Source of the DNA: Corallococcus soli
GTDB taxonomy: Bacteria; Myxococcota; Myxococcia; Myxococcales; Myxococcaceae
Direction of reading: 5' to 3'
Length of the DNA stretch: 64,000 bases
NCBI RefSeq assembly: GCF_014930455.1
Contig: NZ_JAAIYO010000002.1
Location: 620,001-684,000, forward strand
In this document: positions 1 to 10,503 of the stretch, one piece after another
How the letters are laid out: the number at the start of each line of letters is the position of its first letter
Numbering within the stretch: the first letter of the stretch is position 1
Notes under the pieces: model-generated
Seen by the model: only the letters and a program-made list of their open reading frames with translations
The model's database searches: none
Told to the model about the DNA's origin: nothing
Made by a program: the position numbers and the translations under genes

Positions 1-50
1 TCCACGACGCGGCCGACGACACCGACGCGACGGCCACCGCCCCGGTCTGA
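1..50 (+). CDS. C-terminal tail of a gene entering from the left edge
   Basis: Reading from base 3, sixteen codons run to a TGA at 48-50 with high third-position G+C. The encoded tail is rich in Asp, Ala and Thr, a common disordered C-terminus in these genomes. Too little is present to name a product, and chance openness cannot be excluded. Confidence 0.3.
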   Translation, partial: HDAADDTDATATAPV

Positions 51-240
51 TCCACCGGCCGGGACGTCCCACCCGGGTGGGGTGCGTGCTCGACGCGCGC
101 GCCCCGCACGGGATGGATCCGCCCGGCGGTGCGTGCCTCCAGCCTTCAGCCTGCCGCTGACGGCCCCGGGATGATCCGCCGGGGGACCGCGGCAGGTGAG
201 GCGCCCCGGTCCTCCAGGACGCCGTTGTCCGCGTCGTGGC

Positions 241-3021
241 TCAGGACAGCCGCAGGCCCGCCGGCAGGGTGTCGCCGAGCGCCCGCGCCTCGTCCGCGGC
301 CTCCAGGGCCACCACCTCGCGCACCATCCGCACCCAGGTGTCGGACGCCTTGGCCGCGACGAGCGCCTGGGCGGTGCGCTCGCGCAGCTCCGGGTCCAGG
401 TCGCGCGTGCGGTCGCCGGTGAGCCGCGCGAGCTGGGCGGCGGCGAAGGGCGCCCCGTCCACCTTGCGCAGGTCCAGCATCAGCAGCAGCTCCAGCCACG
501 TCTCCGCAGTCTCCACGTCCACGACCTTGTGGCTGCTGCCGTAGAGCGGCACGCGCGCGCCCAGCCGGCCCAGGGCCCACGCCCACGGGCCGCCGGAGCG
601 GGACTCGACCCTCAGTCGGGAAGCAATCCTCCGGCCGGCCTCCGTCTTGTCGCCGGGGGACAGGTGCTCCAGCGAGGCCACGGTGCGGACCATCTCGTCC
701 AGGCCCTCCGGCTGGATGCCCTTGAGCTTCGCGGCCTGCGCGGGGGCCTCCAGCGGGATGCGCCGGGCCAGGTGCGGCTGGAGGTAGGTGAAGAGCTTCT
801 GCTGCTGCGCTTCGGTGAGGCCGCCCGCGATGCGGCGCCACATCACCCAGAACTCCGTCCACACGGCCTTGTCCTGGTGGTGCTGCACCAGCGCGTCGAA
901 GAGGCTGAAGGTCTGCTCCGCGCGCCAGCCGTCCAGCGGGTAGCCGAAGCCGGGGCGCAGGCAGAAGCCGGTGAGGCTGTAGAAGACGCGCTCGTGGTCG
1001 TCCGTGCGGCGGCGCTTGCTGGCCCCCGCGTACAGCGTGCTCCACAGCTCGCGCAGCACCGGCACGCGCCACGTGTCGCGCGGGCCCAGCACCTTCTCCA
1101 GCGTGCGCGACAGCTGCTTCACGTCCTTGGGGCCCAGCGGCAGCGGCTTGTTGCCGTAGACGCGCTCCACGTTGTCCTTCGCCTCGGCGAAGCGCGCGGG
1201 CATGGACTCCGTGACGGTCAGCTCGTGCGAGCCGCCGGTGCCGCGCAGCTCGAACTCCAGGCGCCAGCGCTCGTCCGCCACGTCGGACACGCAGAACAGC
1301 TCCAGCGTGCCAATCTCCGTGAGCGCCGCCTGCAGGTGCACCGGCACCTCCATCACCTTGCCCGCCGCGCCCTTGAGCAGCGTGTGGATGGGCGGCAGCG
1401 GCTTCAGGTCGTCCGCCAGGGGCACCAGGTCCCCCGGCTTGTCGATGCGGTCGCTCGTCGTGGAGTAGAGCGCGAACTGCACCGGCCGGCCCAGGGTGAG
1501 CGTGAAGGGGCGCTCGCCCAGGTCCACCTTCTGCCCCTCCTCGAAGCCGCGCGGGATGAGGCAGAGCGTGGGCTGCTCCGCGCTGTCCGCGCCGCGCTGG
1601 AGGCCCACGTAGTAGGCCCGCGCCGCGCCGCCGCCAATGCGCAGCCCATGCCCGCGCCGCACCAGGCCGTAGTACGCCGCGCCCCGGGCGACGGCCAGCT
1701 CCAGCGACTCATGCTTCAGCAGCGGGATGCGCGGCGCCTGCGGCCACCACGCGGACAGCGCGTCCACCAGCCGCGCGGAGATCTGGGGCGAGTTGAACAC
1801 GCCGCCGTTGAGCAGGATGGCGTCCGGGCGGGGCAGGGCGCCCTCCGTCGCGGGCGTCTCACCCAGCGCCGCGAAGCCCGCCGCCGCGTGCTGCGCGAGG
1901 AAGGCCGCCAGGTGGCGGGTGACGGCCGGATCCTGCACGTACGGAAGGCCCAGCTCCTGGAGCGCCATGCGCGCCGTGCGGCGGGGGCGCTCCCCGGCGG
2001 GGGACAGGGGGAAGAAGCCGTCCAGCACCAGCGCCTGCGCTTCGTCGCGCCCCAGCTCCGTGGACAGCGTGCCGCCCAAGAGCCTGCTGCCCTCGCTGAT
2101 GAGCGACAGGCCGTACTTCTCCGGAGGCGCGCGCCCGAGCAGCTCCTCCTTCGCGGTCCGCGCGGCCTGGATGGCCTGCGTCCACTGCGTCGCGGACAGG
2201 CGCCGTCCGTCCTTGGACAGCTTCTCCTCCATGCGCCGCGCGAGCGCCGCGTCCATGTTGTCGCCGCCCAGCATCAGGTGGTCGCCCACCGCCAGCCGCC
2301 GCAGCATGGGCCCCTCCGGCGACACGCCCGCGTGCACCAGCGTGAAGTCGGTGGTGCCGCCGCCCACGTCCACCACCAGCACCAGCCGCACCTGGGCCAG
2401 CGTCTGCTCCAGGCCGGAGCGGTGCCGGGCGGTGTAGTCGTAGAAGGCCGCCTGCGGCTCCTCCAGGAGCGTGAACTTCTCCAGCCCCGCCTTGCGCGCG
2501 GCGCTCACCGTGAGGGCGCGCGCCGCCTCGTCGAAGGAGGCCGGGACGGTGATGACCACCTCCTGCTTGGAGAGCGGCTCGTCCGGGTGTGCGTGGTCCC
2601 ACGCGCGGGCCATGTGCGTGAGCAGCAGGGCGGACGCGTCCACCGGGGACAGCTTCTGGACGTCCGCGGGCGCGCCCCACGGGAGGATGGGCGCGGAGCG
2701 ATCCACGCCCGGGTGGCACAGCCAGCTCTTGGCGCTGGAGATGAGCCGGCCGGGCACGCGGGCCCCCTGCCACCGGGCCAGCTCGCCCACCACGTACGGG
2801 CCGCCGTCGTCGCCCCAGGGCAGCCGGAGCGACTCCGGGGCCAGCTCGTGGCCCCCGGGGACGTAGACGGTGGAGGGCAGGAGCGCGCGCGGCGCCACCT
2901 CGCCCTGACGGACGAGCTGGGGCAGGGGGAAGTCCTCGACGGGTGCCCCCGAGCCCTTGCCTGGATCCACGGATGCCACCGCGCAATGGGTGGTGCCCAG
3001 GTCGATGCCGACGATTCGCAT
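241..3021 (-). CDS. Hsp70-family protein, long form (926 aa)
   Basis: Hsp70/actin-fold ATPase, presumably a specialised cytoplasmic chaperone. The phosphate-1 loop (GIDLGTTHCAVA) is near residues 5-16, the phosphate-2 motif (VVDVGGGTTDF) near 220, and an adenosine-type motif (ILLNGGVF) follows. The nucleotide-binding half and a short beta-sandwich-like part are present. After about residue 600 comes a long, mostly helical extension (about 300 residues) that canonical DnaK lacks, and there is no EEVD-like tail. It is the last gene of a minus-strand unit: DUF2760 gene, short Hsp70, then this one, with a 25-base gap. DUF2760 proteins and paired divergent Hsp70s recur together in proteobacteria and are not the housekeeping dnaK-dnaJ-grpE set. 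The client is unknown. Confidence 0.9.
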   Translation of the reverse strand: MRIVGIDLGTTHCAVASVDPGKGSGAPVEDFPLPQLVRQGEVAPRALLPSTVYVPGGHELAPESLRLPWGDDGGPYVVGELARWQGARVPGRLISSAKSWLCHPGVDRSAPILPWGAPADVQKLSPVDASALLLTHMARAWDHAHPDEPLSKQEVVITVPASFDEAARALTVSAARKAGLEKFTLLEEPQAAFYDYTARHRSGLEQTLAQVRLVLVVDVGGGTTDFTLVHAGVSPEGPMLRRLAVGDHLMLGGDNMDAALARRMEEKLSKDGRRLSATQWTQAIQAARTAKEELLGRAPPEKYGLSLISEGSRLLGGTLSTELGRDEAQALVLDGFFPLSPAGERPRRTARMALQELGLPYVQDPAVTRHLAAFLAQHAAAGFAALGETPATEGALPRPDAILLNGGVFNSPQISARLVDALSAWWPQAPRIPLLKHESLELAVARGAAYYGLVRRGHGLRIGGGAARAYYVGLQRGADSAEQPTLCLIPRGFEEGQKVDLGERPFTLTLGRPVQFALYSTTSDRIDKPGDLVPLADDLKPLPPIHTLLKGAAGKVMEVPVHLQAALTEIGTLELFCVSDVADERWRLEFELRGTGGSHELTVTESMPARFAEAKDNVERVYGNKPLPLGPKDVKQLSRTLEKVLGPRDTWRVPVLRELWSTLYAGASKRRRTDDHERVFYSLTGFCLRPGFGYPLDGWRAEQTFSLFDALVQHHQDKAVWTEFWVMWRRIAGGLTEAQQQKLFTYLQPHLARRIPLEAPAQAAKLKGIQPEGLDEMVRTVASLEHLSPGDKTEAGRRIASRLRVESRSGGPWAWALGRLGARVPLYGSSHKVVDVETAETWLELLLMLDLRKVDGAPFAAAQLARLTGDRTRDLDPELRERTAQALVAAKASDTWVRMVREVVALEAADEARALGDTLPAGLRLS

Positions 3022-3046
3022 ACGCCTCCGGTGTGCGGGGCCTCTT

Positions 3047-4909
3047 CTACTCCTTCATTCGCACGTTGAGCTCCAGCTTCCAGCGCCCGGGGCCATCCTT
3101 CTCCAGGCACCGCAGCTCCAACGTGCCCACCTCCGTCACCGCCGCCTGGAGGTTCACCGGCGTCAGGTCCCCGAAGGGCGTGGGCTGCCCGGGCAGGGTC
3201 GTCTCGATGGGGGCCACCTCTTCCAGCCCCCCGGATGCCAGCTCCGAGTCCACGTCGTCCAGGAGCACGCCCACCCGGTCATCGCGGCGCACCGACGACG
3301 CGAAGAAGCGGAAGCTCGTGGGCTCCCCGGTGACGAGCCCGAACTCCTGCGGCGGCACGTCCGCCTGCGTCCCCTCCTCCATGCCGAAGGGCGCCACGCA
3401 CAGCGCCTTCACGGGCGGCTCCATGCCGGGCACCGCCGGCATCGCCGTCTCCACGCCCACGTAGTACGCGCGCGCCGTGCCGCCGCGGATGCGCAGGCCG
3501 TGGCCCTGGCGCACCCAGCCGTAGTACGCCGCGCCCCGCGCCACCGCGAGGTCCAGGTCCGCCCCCTCCAGCTCCTTGGCCGGGGGCGCGCCCTCCGCGG
3601 AGAGCCACGCGTTGAGGACCTCCATGACGCGGCCCTTGAGCGGGCCGGCCTTGAAGACGCCGCCGTTGAAGAGCACCGCGGTGGGGTGCAGGAAGCCCTT
3701 GCCCGCCACGTCCACCGGCGAGTCCGCGCTGGCCGCCAGCGCCTGCGCCTGCCGGGTGAGGAAGGCCGCCAGGTGCTTCGTCACCGCCGCGTCCTGCGCG
3801 TACGGCAGCGCCATCTGCGCAAGGCCCGTGCGCCGGGTGGTGCGGGGCAGGTCCGTGACGGGGGACACCGGGAAGAAGCCGTCCGTGAGGACGCGGTCCA
3901 GCTCCTCCCGCGTCAGCTCCGTGCGCAGCGTGCCGCCGATGAGTGACGAGCCCCGGCCCGGGATGGCGATGGGCACCCGGTCCACGGCAGGGTCCGCGTA
4001 CAGCGTCTCCTTCGCGTGCCGGCACCCATAGGTGAGCCCGTTGAACTGCCACGCGTCCAGCTTGCGGCCCTCGGCGGCCAGGCGCTGGTTGAGCGTGTGC
4101 GCCAGGGCGAGGTCCATGTTGTCGCCGCCCAGGAGGATGTGGTCGCCCACCGCCACGCGCAGCAGCTCCAGGTCGCCGTCGCGGTCCTTCACGGTGATGA
4201 CGGAGAAGTCGGACGTGCCGCCGCCCACGTCCACCACCAGGATGACCTCGCCGGGCTGCACCTGCCGGCGGAAGTTCTCCCCCATCGCCTCCAGCCACGC
4301 GTACAGCGCGGCCTGGGGCTCCTCCAGCAGGGTGATGTGCTGGAGGCCCGCCGCCTTCGCGGCCTCCAGCGTCAGGTCGCGCGCCGCCGCGTCGAAGGAC
4401 GCGGGGACGGTGACGATGACCTCCTGGGCCGACAGCGTGTTGCCGGACTCCTCCTGCGCGCGGGCGAAGGTGTGGTCCCACGCCTCCTTCAGGTGGCGCA
4501 GGTAGCGCGCGGACGCGTCCAGCGGGGACACGCGCTGGACCTCCTCCGGGGCCTGCCAGGGCAGCAGCGCCGCCCGCCGGTCCACGCCCGGGTGCGACAG
4601 CCAGCTCTTCGCGGACGACACGAGCCGCGTGGGCACCTTGGCCCCGTGCGAGCGGGCGAAGTCGCCGACGATGACGCCCGGCTCCTGGCTCCAGGGCAGC
4701 CCAAGGCTGCCTTCGGGGAACTCCTGCGCGCCAGGCAGGTAGAGGAAGGAGGGCAGGAGCGGGCGCGCCTCCACGGTGCCGGGCGCGGTGACCTGCGGTA
4801 CGGGCAGCATGGACTGCGAGGGGCCGCGCGGCTTGCCGTCCTCGAGGTTGAAGTAGGACACCGCGGAGTGCGTGGTGCCCAGGTCGATGCCGATTGCGTA
4901 TCGGGCCAT
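3047..4909 (-). CDS. Hsp70-family protein, short form (620 aa)
   Basis: Second divergent Hsp70 paralogue, first of the pair in transcription order. It carries the N-terminal phosphate motif (GIDLGTTHSAVS), the second phosphate motif (VVDVGGGTSDFS) near residue 205 and the adenosine motif (VLFNGGVF) near 400. About 620 residues is normal Hsp70 size, but the C-terminal part is short beta-rich sequence aligning by eye with the middle of its longer neighbour, so the helical lid of DnaK is missing. The two proteins share many segments (SAKSWL.HPGVDR, GGDNMD.ALA) and look like a duplication in which the downstream copy gained a helical extension. They may form a heteromeric chaperone; that is inference. 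Confidence 0.9.
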   Translation of the reverse strand: MARYAIGIDLGTTHSAVSYFNLEDGKPRGPSQSMLPVPQVTAPGTVEARPLLPSFLYLPGAQEFPEGSLGLPWSQEPGVIVGDFARSHGAKVPTRLVSSAKSWLSHPGVDRRAALLPWQAPEEVQRVSPLDASARYLRHLKEAWDHTFARAQEESGNTLSAQEVIVTVPASFDAAARDLTLEAAKAAGLQHITLLEEPQAALYAWLEAMGENFRRQVQPGEVILVVDVGGGTSDFSVITVKDRDGDLELLRVAVGDHILLGGDNMDLALAHTLNQRLAAEGRKLDAWQFNGLTYGCRHAKETLYADPAVDRVPIAIPGRGSSLIGGTLRTELTREELDRVLTDGFFPVSPVTDLPRTTRRTGLAQMALPYAQDAAVTKHLAAFLTRQAQALAASADSPVDVAGKGFLHPTAVLFNGGVFKAGPLKGRVMEVLNAWLSAEGAPPAKELEGADLDLAVARGAAYYGWVRQGHGLRIRGGTARAYYVGVETAMPAVPGMEPPVKALCVAPFGMEEGTQADVPPQEFGLVTGEPTSFRFFASSVRRDDRVGVLLDDVDSELASGGLEEVAPIETTLPGQPTPFGDLTPVNLQAAVTEVGTLELRCLEKDGPGRWKLELNVRMKE

Positions 4910-5005
4910 ATCGTTCAGGAACCCCTGTGGAGGGGGCCCCGAATCCTTTCACCTGGAAGGGGAGGGGACTTCACGGGAAGTGCTGCCTTGCGGCCCGGGC
5001 GGGCG

Positions 5006-5623
5006 TCAGGCGAGTTCGACCTCCGCCGGGGCCAGCACCCGGGGCTCCATGGCGGGGCTCACGGACGGGAACTTCACCTCCGTCGTGACCCAGCCGTGGT
5101 GCCGCAGCGTGCCCCCATAGGGAGGCTGGCCCGCGACGTTGCCCGTCAACCGGATGCGCTGCGCGTCGAAGCCGTTGGGCACCGTCACCGTGTCGCCCTC
5201 GCCCTGCGGAAGCACCGGCTGGAGCGTCAGGTACTGGTGGACCACCTTGCGGCAGCCCTCATGGACGATGCGGGCCGCCGCGCCCACGTCCGCGTCCGGG
5301 AAGGCCGCGACGTTCTCCTGCACGAAGTCCAGGAAGCGACCCTCGCGCTGCAGCATGGCCAACAGCGACAGCGCGCTGGCGTGCTCGCGCTCCGGGGGGA
5401 GCGGCGGGGGCGGGGCCACGGGGGCCTGGACGGCGGGCTGCTTCACGGGCGGCGGGGGGGCGGCGTCTCCGGCCGGAAGCTCCTTGAGCTGACCGGCATC
5501 GTAGGCGCGGCTGGTCGGCAACACGGCCTGCGCGAACTCGCGGGACACGAGGCAGCGCCAGAAGCACAGCCAGGCGAGCCAGAAGCGGGCGAAGAACGAC
5601 AGGGAGGCGGACGGGTCGGTCAT
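5006..5623 (-). CDS. DUF2760 domain protein
   Basis: About 205 residues. The start is set at the ATG encoding MTDPSASLSFFARFW; longer in-frame extension upstream is non-typical sequence. The N-terminal part holds a hydrophobic aromatic helix (FFARFWLAWLCFWRCLV) that could be membrane-associated. A Pro/Ala-rich linker follows near residues 60-85, then a compact domain of about 120 residues with a pattern typical of DUF2760 (ALSLLAMLQREGR, DFVQEN...). DUF2760 has no known activity but is typically encoded beside one or two unusual Hsp70s, exactly as here (96 bases before the short Hsp70), so it is probably a partner or adaptor of that chaperone pair. Confidence 0.8.
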   Translation of the reverse strand: MTDPSASLSFFARFWLAWLCFWRCLVSREFAQAVLPTSRAYDAGQLKELPAGDAAPPPPVKQPAVQAPVAPPPPLPPEREHASALSLLAMLQREGRFLDFVQENVAAFPDADVGAAARIVHEGCRKVVHQYLTLQPVLPQGEGDTVTVPNGFDAQRIRLTGNVAGQPPYGGTLRHHGWVTTEVKFPSVSPAMEPRVLAPAEVELA

Positions 5624-5729
5624 CGGCCCCGGATAACAAAGCCCGACGCCTTTGCAATTCGGCAACGACCGGAAGTGCCTGAAATGCAAAGGGCCTCACG
5701 GTTTCCCGTGAGGCCCTTCGTTTACTTCA

Positions 5730-5805
<76 letters not shown>

Positions 5806-6007
5806 AAAATGGACTACTCCTGCATGCCCTGCCCCCCGGCGGTGTTGGGACCGGCGAGGTGATGGGGCTAGTACCGAAGCCTGACCTTGCTGTCAAGCAG
5901 CTCGTTTTCACCAGCAACCCTGCGATTGACGTGCCGCGCAGCGGATGCCATAAAAACCGCTTCTCAGTACCGCATCCTTCCCGGTCCTCCGGGCCTCCAT
6001 CTGGTTC

Positions 6008-8365
6008 ATGTCCACCTCCCCTTCAAAGACGTTGAGCCCCACCGAGCTCGCGAAGCTTGAGCATTCGTTCGCTTCCGACCCCTCGTCAGATGCGTACAAG
6101 CCCCTGGCGGAGGCGTACCTCGACCTGGGGCGCTTCATGGAGGCCATGGTCGTCTGCAAGAAGGGCGTGAAGGCCCATCCGACCGCGGCCGATCCACGCC
6201 TCCTCCTGGCCCGCGTCTACGCGGCGCAGAACAAGGACAAGAAGGCCCTGGAAGAAGTCCAGGGGGCCCTCCAGGTCCAGCCCGAGGACAAGGCCGCCCT
6301 GCGCATGGCGGGCGTGCTTCAGATCAAGGGAGGCGAGTCGGAGGTCGGCCGCGCCAACCTCCTCAAGGCCTACCAGGCGGATCCGGGTGACCCGGAGACC
6401 GTCACGCTCCTCCAGCAGTACAAGGTGGAGATCCCGCGTCCGCAGGCGCCCACGCCGGTGCTCGCGCCCGTGGCCCCACCGCCGCCCGCCGCCGCGGAGG
6501 CACCCGCCGCCGCGACCGTCCCCGTGGCGACCCCGCCGGTCGCGAGCACGCCCGTGGGCCGCGTCAGCGCGCCCTCGCAGCCGCAGGCCCGCACCGGGCC
6601 TTCGGGCGGTGGCCGTCCGGCGGAGGCCGGCACGCGTCCTGCCTCCCAGCGCCGCCCGCAGGTGGTGGTGGAAGAGGTGGAGGACGACGATGACGACGAG
6701 TCTCCGTCGCGCCGCAAGGCCCCCGCCGGGAGCAACCGCAGCAAGACGCTGTCGCTGGTGTTGCTGCTGCTCATCCCGTTGTTCGCGGGTGGCTACGGCT
6801 GGTACTCGTCGCAGGCGAAGAAGCGCAACCGCGAGCTGAAGAAGAACCTGGACGTCGCCACCGAACAGCTGAAGCACGACTCGTTCGTCAGCTACAAGAA
6901 GGCGTGCGAGGCGGCGGACCTGGCGCTGGAGGTGGATCCGGATTCCCCCGCGGCCCACGGCTACCTCGCGTACGCCTACGCCATCCGCTGGGGTGAGCAC
7001 GGCGGCGGCGACGACGCCCGTCGGCAGGCCGAAGAGCACCTGGCCGCGGCCCAGGCGGGCAAGGAGCTGTCCAGCCACCTCATCGCGGCGCAGGCCCTGG
7101 TGAAGACCTACGGCGGCAAGGGCAAGGAAGCCCTCACCGAGCTGGATGCGCAGGTCAAGGACCTCGATACCAAGGGCAAGGCGTCCTCGCTCCTGTACAT
7201 GACGCTGGGCCTCATCCAGATGAACGCAGGCGACCTGGAGCGCTCGCGCGACAATTTGGAGCGCGCGCAGGGGCTGGCGCCGGACGACCCGCGCGTCTAC
7301 GCGGGCCTGGGCGCCGTGTACCGCCGGCTGGGCCAGGACAACACCGCCTGGAAGAACTACGACTTCGCGCTGCGCTACGAGAAGGACCACCCGGAGTCGC
7401 TGCTGGGCCGGTCGCTCTTGATGCTGGAGCAGGACGAGCCCAACTACGGGCTGGTCAATCAGATGATCAAGAAGCTGCTGGAGGTGGATCCGCCGCCCAG
7501 CCCGCGGCAGCTCGCCGCCGCCCAGCTCGCGCGCTCGCTGCTCATCGCCCGCGTGTCGCTGGCCATGCCCACGCTCAAGCCGGACGTGCAGCAGAAGCTG
7601 TCCGAAGCGACGGGCGTGCCGGTGGACGCCGCCAAGGCGAAGGCGGAGGTCCTCAAGGCGGAGGACATGGGCTTCACGCTGGACAAGCAGAACCCGGAGC
7701 TGAACCTCATCAAGGGCCGGCGCCTGCTGGCGGAAGGCAACTTCGACGCGGCCGCCGAGGAGATCCGCAAGGCCATCAAGGTGGACGCCAGCCGCGCCCA
7801 GTTCCACGTCGAGCTGGCCAAGGCCCTCATGGGCAAGCCGGGCGGTGAGAAGGAGGCCTCCGAGGCGCTGACGACGGCGCTCAAGACGATGGGCGACAGC
7901 CCCAAGCTGGTCGTGATGCTGGGCAACGCCTACCGCCGCCAGGGCAAGCTGGACGACGCGCTCGCGCAGTACCAGCGCGCCGTGAAGGAGCCGAAGGCGA
8001 AGAACCCGGAGGCCCGGCTCGCCATGGGCGCCATCTACCGGGAGCGCTCGGAGTGGGACAAGGCGAAGGAGCAGCTGGAGAAGGCCAACCTGGAGTTCGT
8101 CGGTCAGCCGGACCGCTCCGCCATGGCGCTCACCGAGCTGGGCCGCGTCTACCAGGGCCAGGGCAACGCGGCGAAGGCGGATGAGACGTACCAGCGCGCG
8201 CTCACCTCGGACGAGGGGTACTCGCCGGTGTACTACTTCTACGCCTCGCTGCTCTCCAAGGACCCCAAGCAGACGGCCAAGGTCCGCACGCTGGCGCAGG
8301 AGTACGTGAAGCGCGAGCCCAAGGGCGAACACCTGGCGGACGCGCAGCGGCTCGCGGGCAATTGA
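6008..8365 (+). CDS. Membrane-anchored tetratricopeptide repeat protein (785 aa)
   Basis: Protein-protein interaction scaffold of unknown partner. Residues 1-140 hold TPR units (DAYKPLAEAYLDLGRFMEA; LLLARVYAAQNKDKKALEE). Residues about 145-235 are a Pro/Ala/Val-rich, then acidic (EEVEDDDDDES) disordered linker. A single transmembrane helix lies near 243-262 (LSLVLLLLIPLFAGGYGWY). The remaining 500 residues are further TPR-like repeats, with spacing such as LGRVYQGQGNAAKADETYQRAL near the end. So TPR arrays probably lie on both sides of the membrane. Start chosen at the ATG giving MSTSPSKTLSP. Monocistronic, followed by a strong terminator hairpin. Large TPR proteins of this type are common in myxobacteria (motility and secretion among their roles), but nothing here assigns one. 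Confidence 0.85.
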   Translation: MSTSPSKTLSPTELAKLEHSFASDPSSDAYKPLAEAYLDLGRFMEAMVVCKKGVKAHPTAADPRLLLARVYAAQNKDKKALEEVQGALQVQPEDKAALRMAGVLQIKGGESEVGRANLLKAYQADPGDPETVTLLQQYKVEIPRPQAPTPVLAPVAPPPPAAAEAPAAATVPVATPPVASTPVGRVSAPSQPQARTGPSGGGRPAEAGTRPASQRRPQVVVEEVEDDDDDESPSRRKAPAGSNRSKTLSLVLLLLIPLFAGGYGWYSSQAKKRNRELKKNLDVATEQLKHDSFVSYKKACEAADLALEVDPDSPAAHGYLAYAYAIRWGEHGGGDDARRQAEEHLAAAQAGKELSSHLIAAQALVKTYGGKGKEALTELDAQVKDLDTKGKASSLLYMTLGLIQMNAGDLERSRDNLERAQGLAPDDPRVYAGLGAVYRRLGQDNTAWKNYDFALRYEKDHPESLLGRSLLMLEQDEPNYGLVNQMIKKLLEVDPPPSPRQLAAAQLARSLLIARVSLAMPTLKPDVQQKLSEATGVPVDAAKAKAEVLKAEDMGFTLDKQNPELNLIKGRRLLAEGNFDAAAEEIRKAIKVDASRAQFHVELAKALMGKPGGEKEASEALTTALKTMGDSPKLVVMLGNAYRRQGKLDDALAQYQRAVKEPKAKNPEARLAMGAIYRERSEWDKAKEQLEKANLEFVGQPDRSAMALTELGRVYQGQGNAAKADETYQRALTSDEGYSPVYYFYASLLSKDPKQTAKVRTLAQEYVKREPKGEHLADAQRLAGN

Positions 8366-8406
8366 CTGGGCATGTAGGCCCACCCCCACCGCCCCCGTGA
8401 CACCCG

Positions 8407-8447
8407 GCGCCGCGACTCCCCCAGGGGATTCGCGGCGCTTCGTTTTT
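8407..8447 (+). terminator. Rho-independent terminator of the TPR gene
   Basis: Nine-base perfect stem GCGCCGCGA/TCGCGGCGC, extended inside by CTCCC against GGGA around a short loop, followed by TTCGTTTTT. It lies 41 bases past the TPR stop codon and separates it from ctaB. Confidence 0.85.
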
Positions 8448-8586
8448 GAAGGGGGGCGACAAGGCAGGCTGATGTGGCGGGGCGTCTCCGCCTTGCCACC
8501 CCCGCCGGGTGACGGTATGGGAGGGACCACCCACGTCCCCTCGGCCGGAGATGAGCAGCGGTCCGGGGCCACCTGTTGGAGTCTGC

Positions 8587-9471
8587 GTGAGCGCGCGTGC
8601 CCTGTCTCAGTCGACCACCGCGTCCGACCTGATCTCCCTCACCAAGCCGAGCCTGTCCTCCCTGGTGCTCATCACCGCGGCGGGCGGCATGTTCCTGGCG
8701 CCGGGGCCCCTGGGGCCGGTGCGCTCGCTGGTGACGCTGCTGGCGACGGCGGGCACGGTGGGGGCGGCGAACGCGTTCAACTGCTACATGGAGCGCCACA
8801 GCGACCAGTTCATGGCGCGCACGCGCAACCGGCCGCTGCCCGCCGGGCGCATGGACCCGTCCACGGCGCTGTGGTTCGGCCTGTCGCTGGCGGCGGTGTC
8901 GCTGCCGGCGCTGGTGCTGGGCGCGAACCTGCTCACCGGCGTGCTGGGGCTCATCGCGCTGCTGAGCTACGTGCTGGCCTACACGCCGCTGAAGGCCCGC
9001 ACGTCCGCGGCGATGCTGGTGGGCGCCGTGCCGGGCGCGCTGCCTCCGCTGATGGGCTGGACGGCGGTGACGGGCACGGTGGACGCGGGCGGCTTCGCGC
9101 TGTTCGCCATCATGTTCCTCTGGCAGATGCCCCACTTCATCGCCATCGCGCTGTACCGCAAGGAGGAGTACGCGGCCGCGGGCCTCAAGTCGGTGCCCAT
9201 CGAGCGGGGCGACGAGTCCAGCCGCGCGCAGGTGGTGCTGTACCTGGTGGCGCTGGTGCCCATGACGCTGCTCCCCTTCCAGCTGCACATCGCGGGCACG
9301 TGGTACCTGGCGGCGGCGGTGGTGCTGGGCCTGAGCTTCCTTGGGATGGGAGCGTGGGGCTTCTTCAAGCACCTGGGGAAGCCCTGGGCGCGCCAGACGT
9401 TCTTGTTCTCGCTCGTGTATCTCACCGGTCTGTTCGCCGCGATGACGCTGGACCGCGTCCCTCGCGGCTAG
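8587..9471 (+). CDS. ctaB: Protoheme IX farnesyltransferase (heme O synthase)
   Basis: UbiA-type prenyltransferase that adds farnesyl to heme b to give heme O, the step before heme A for aa3 cytochrome oxidases. The first Asp motif region, NCYMERHSDQFMARTRNRPL near residues 60-80, is the CtaB/CyoE signature with conserved NxxxD-type spacing and the RT.xRPLP run. Nine or so hydrophobic helices fill the rest. The GTG at 8587 is chosen because GGAG precedes it by five bases and the product then opens MSARALSQSTTASDLISL; an upstream ATG at 8551 would add residues without a properly spaced ribosome site. First gene of an apparent four-gene unit with an ABC exporter and a cupredoxin-like lipoprotein; no oxidase subunit lies in the window. 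Confidence 0.93.
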   Translation: MSARALSQSTTASDLISLTKPSLSSLVLITAAGGMFLAPGPLGPVRSLVTLLATAGTVGAANAFNCYMERHSDQFMARTRNRPLPAGRMDPSTALWFGLSLAAVSLPALVLGANLLTGVLGLIALLSYVLAYTPLKARTSAAMLVGAVPGALPPLMGWTAVTGTVDAGGFALFAIMFLWQMPHFIAIALYRKEEYAAAGLKSVPIERGDESSRAQVVLYLVALVPMTLLPFQLHIAGTWYLAAAVVLGLSFLGMGAWGFFKHLGKPWARQTFLFSLVYLTGLFAAMTLDRVPRG

Positions 9472-9510
9472 CGGGCCCGCGCGGCGTCCGGTCGCGCGAG
9501 GACGCCCTCC

Positions 9511-10499
<989 letters not shown>

Positions 10500-10503
<4 letters not shown>

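Noticed and set aside
196-3069. Plus-strand ORF of 957 codons opposite the Hsp70 gene
   Set aside because: Arg/Ala/His-rich reading with no domain; an antisense shadow caused by the high third-position G+C of the real gene.
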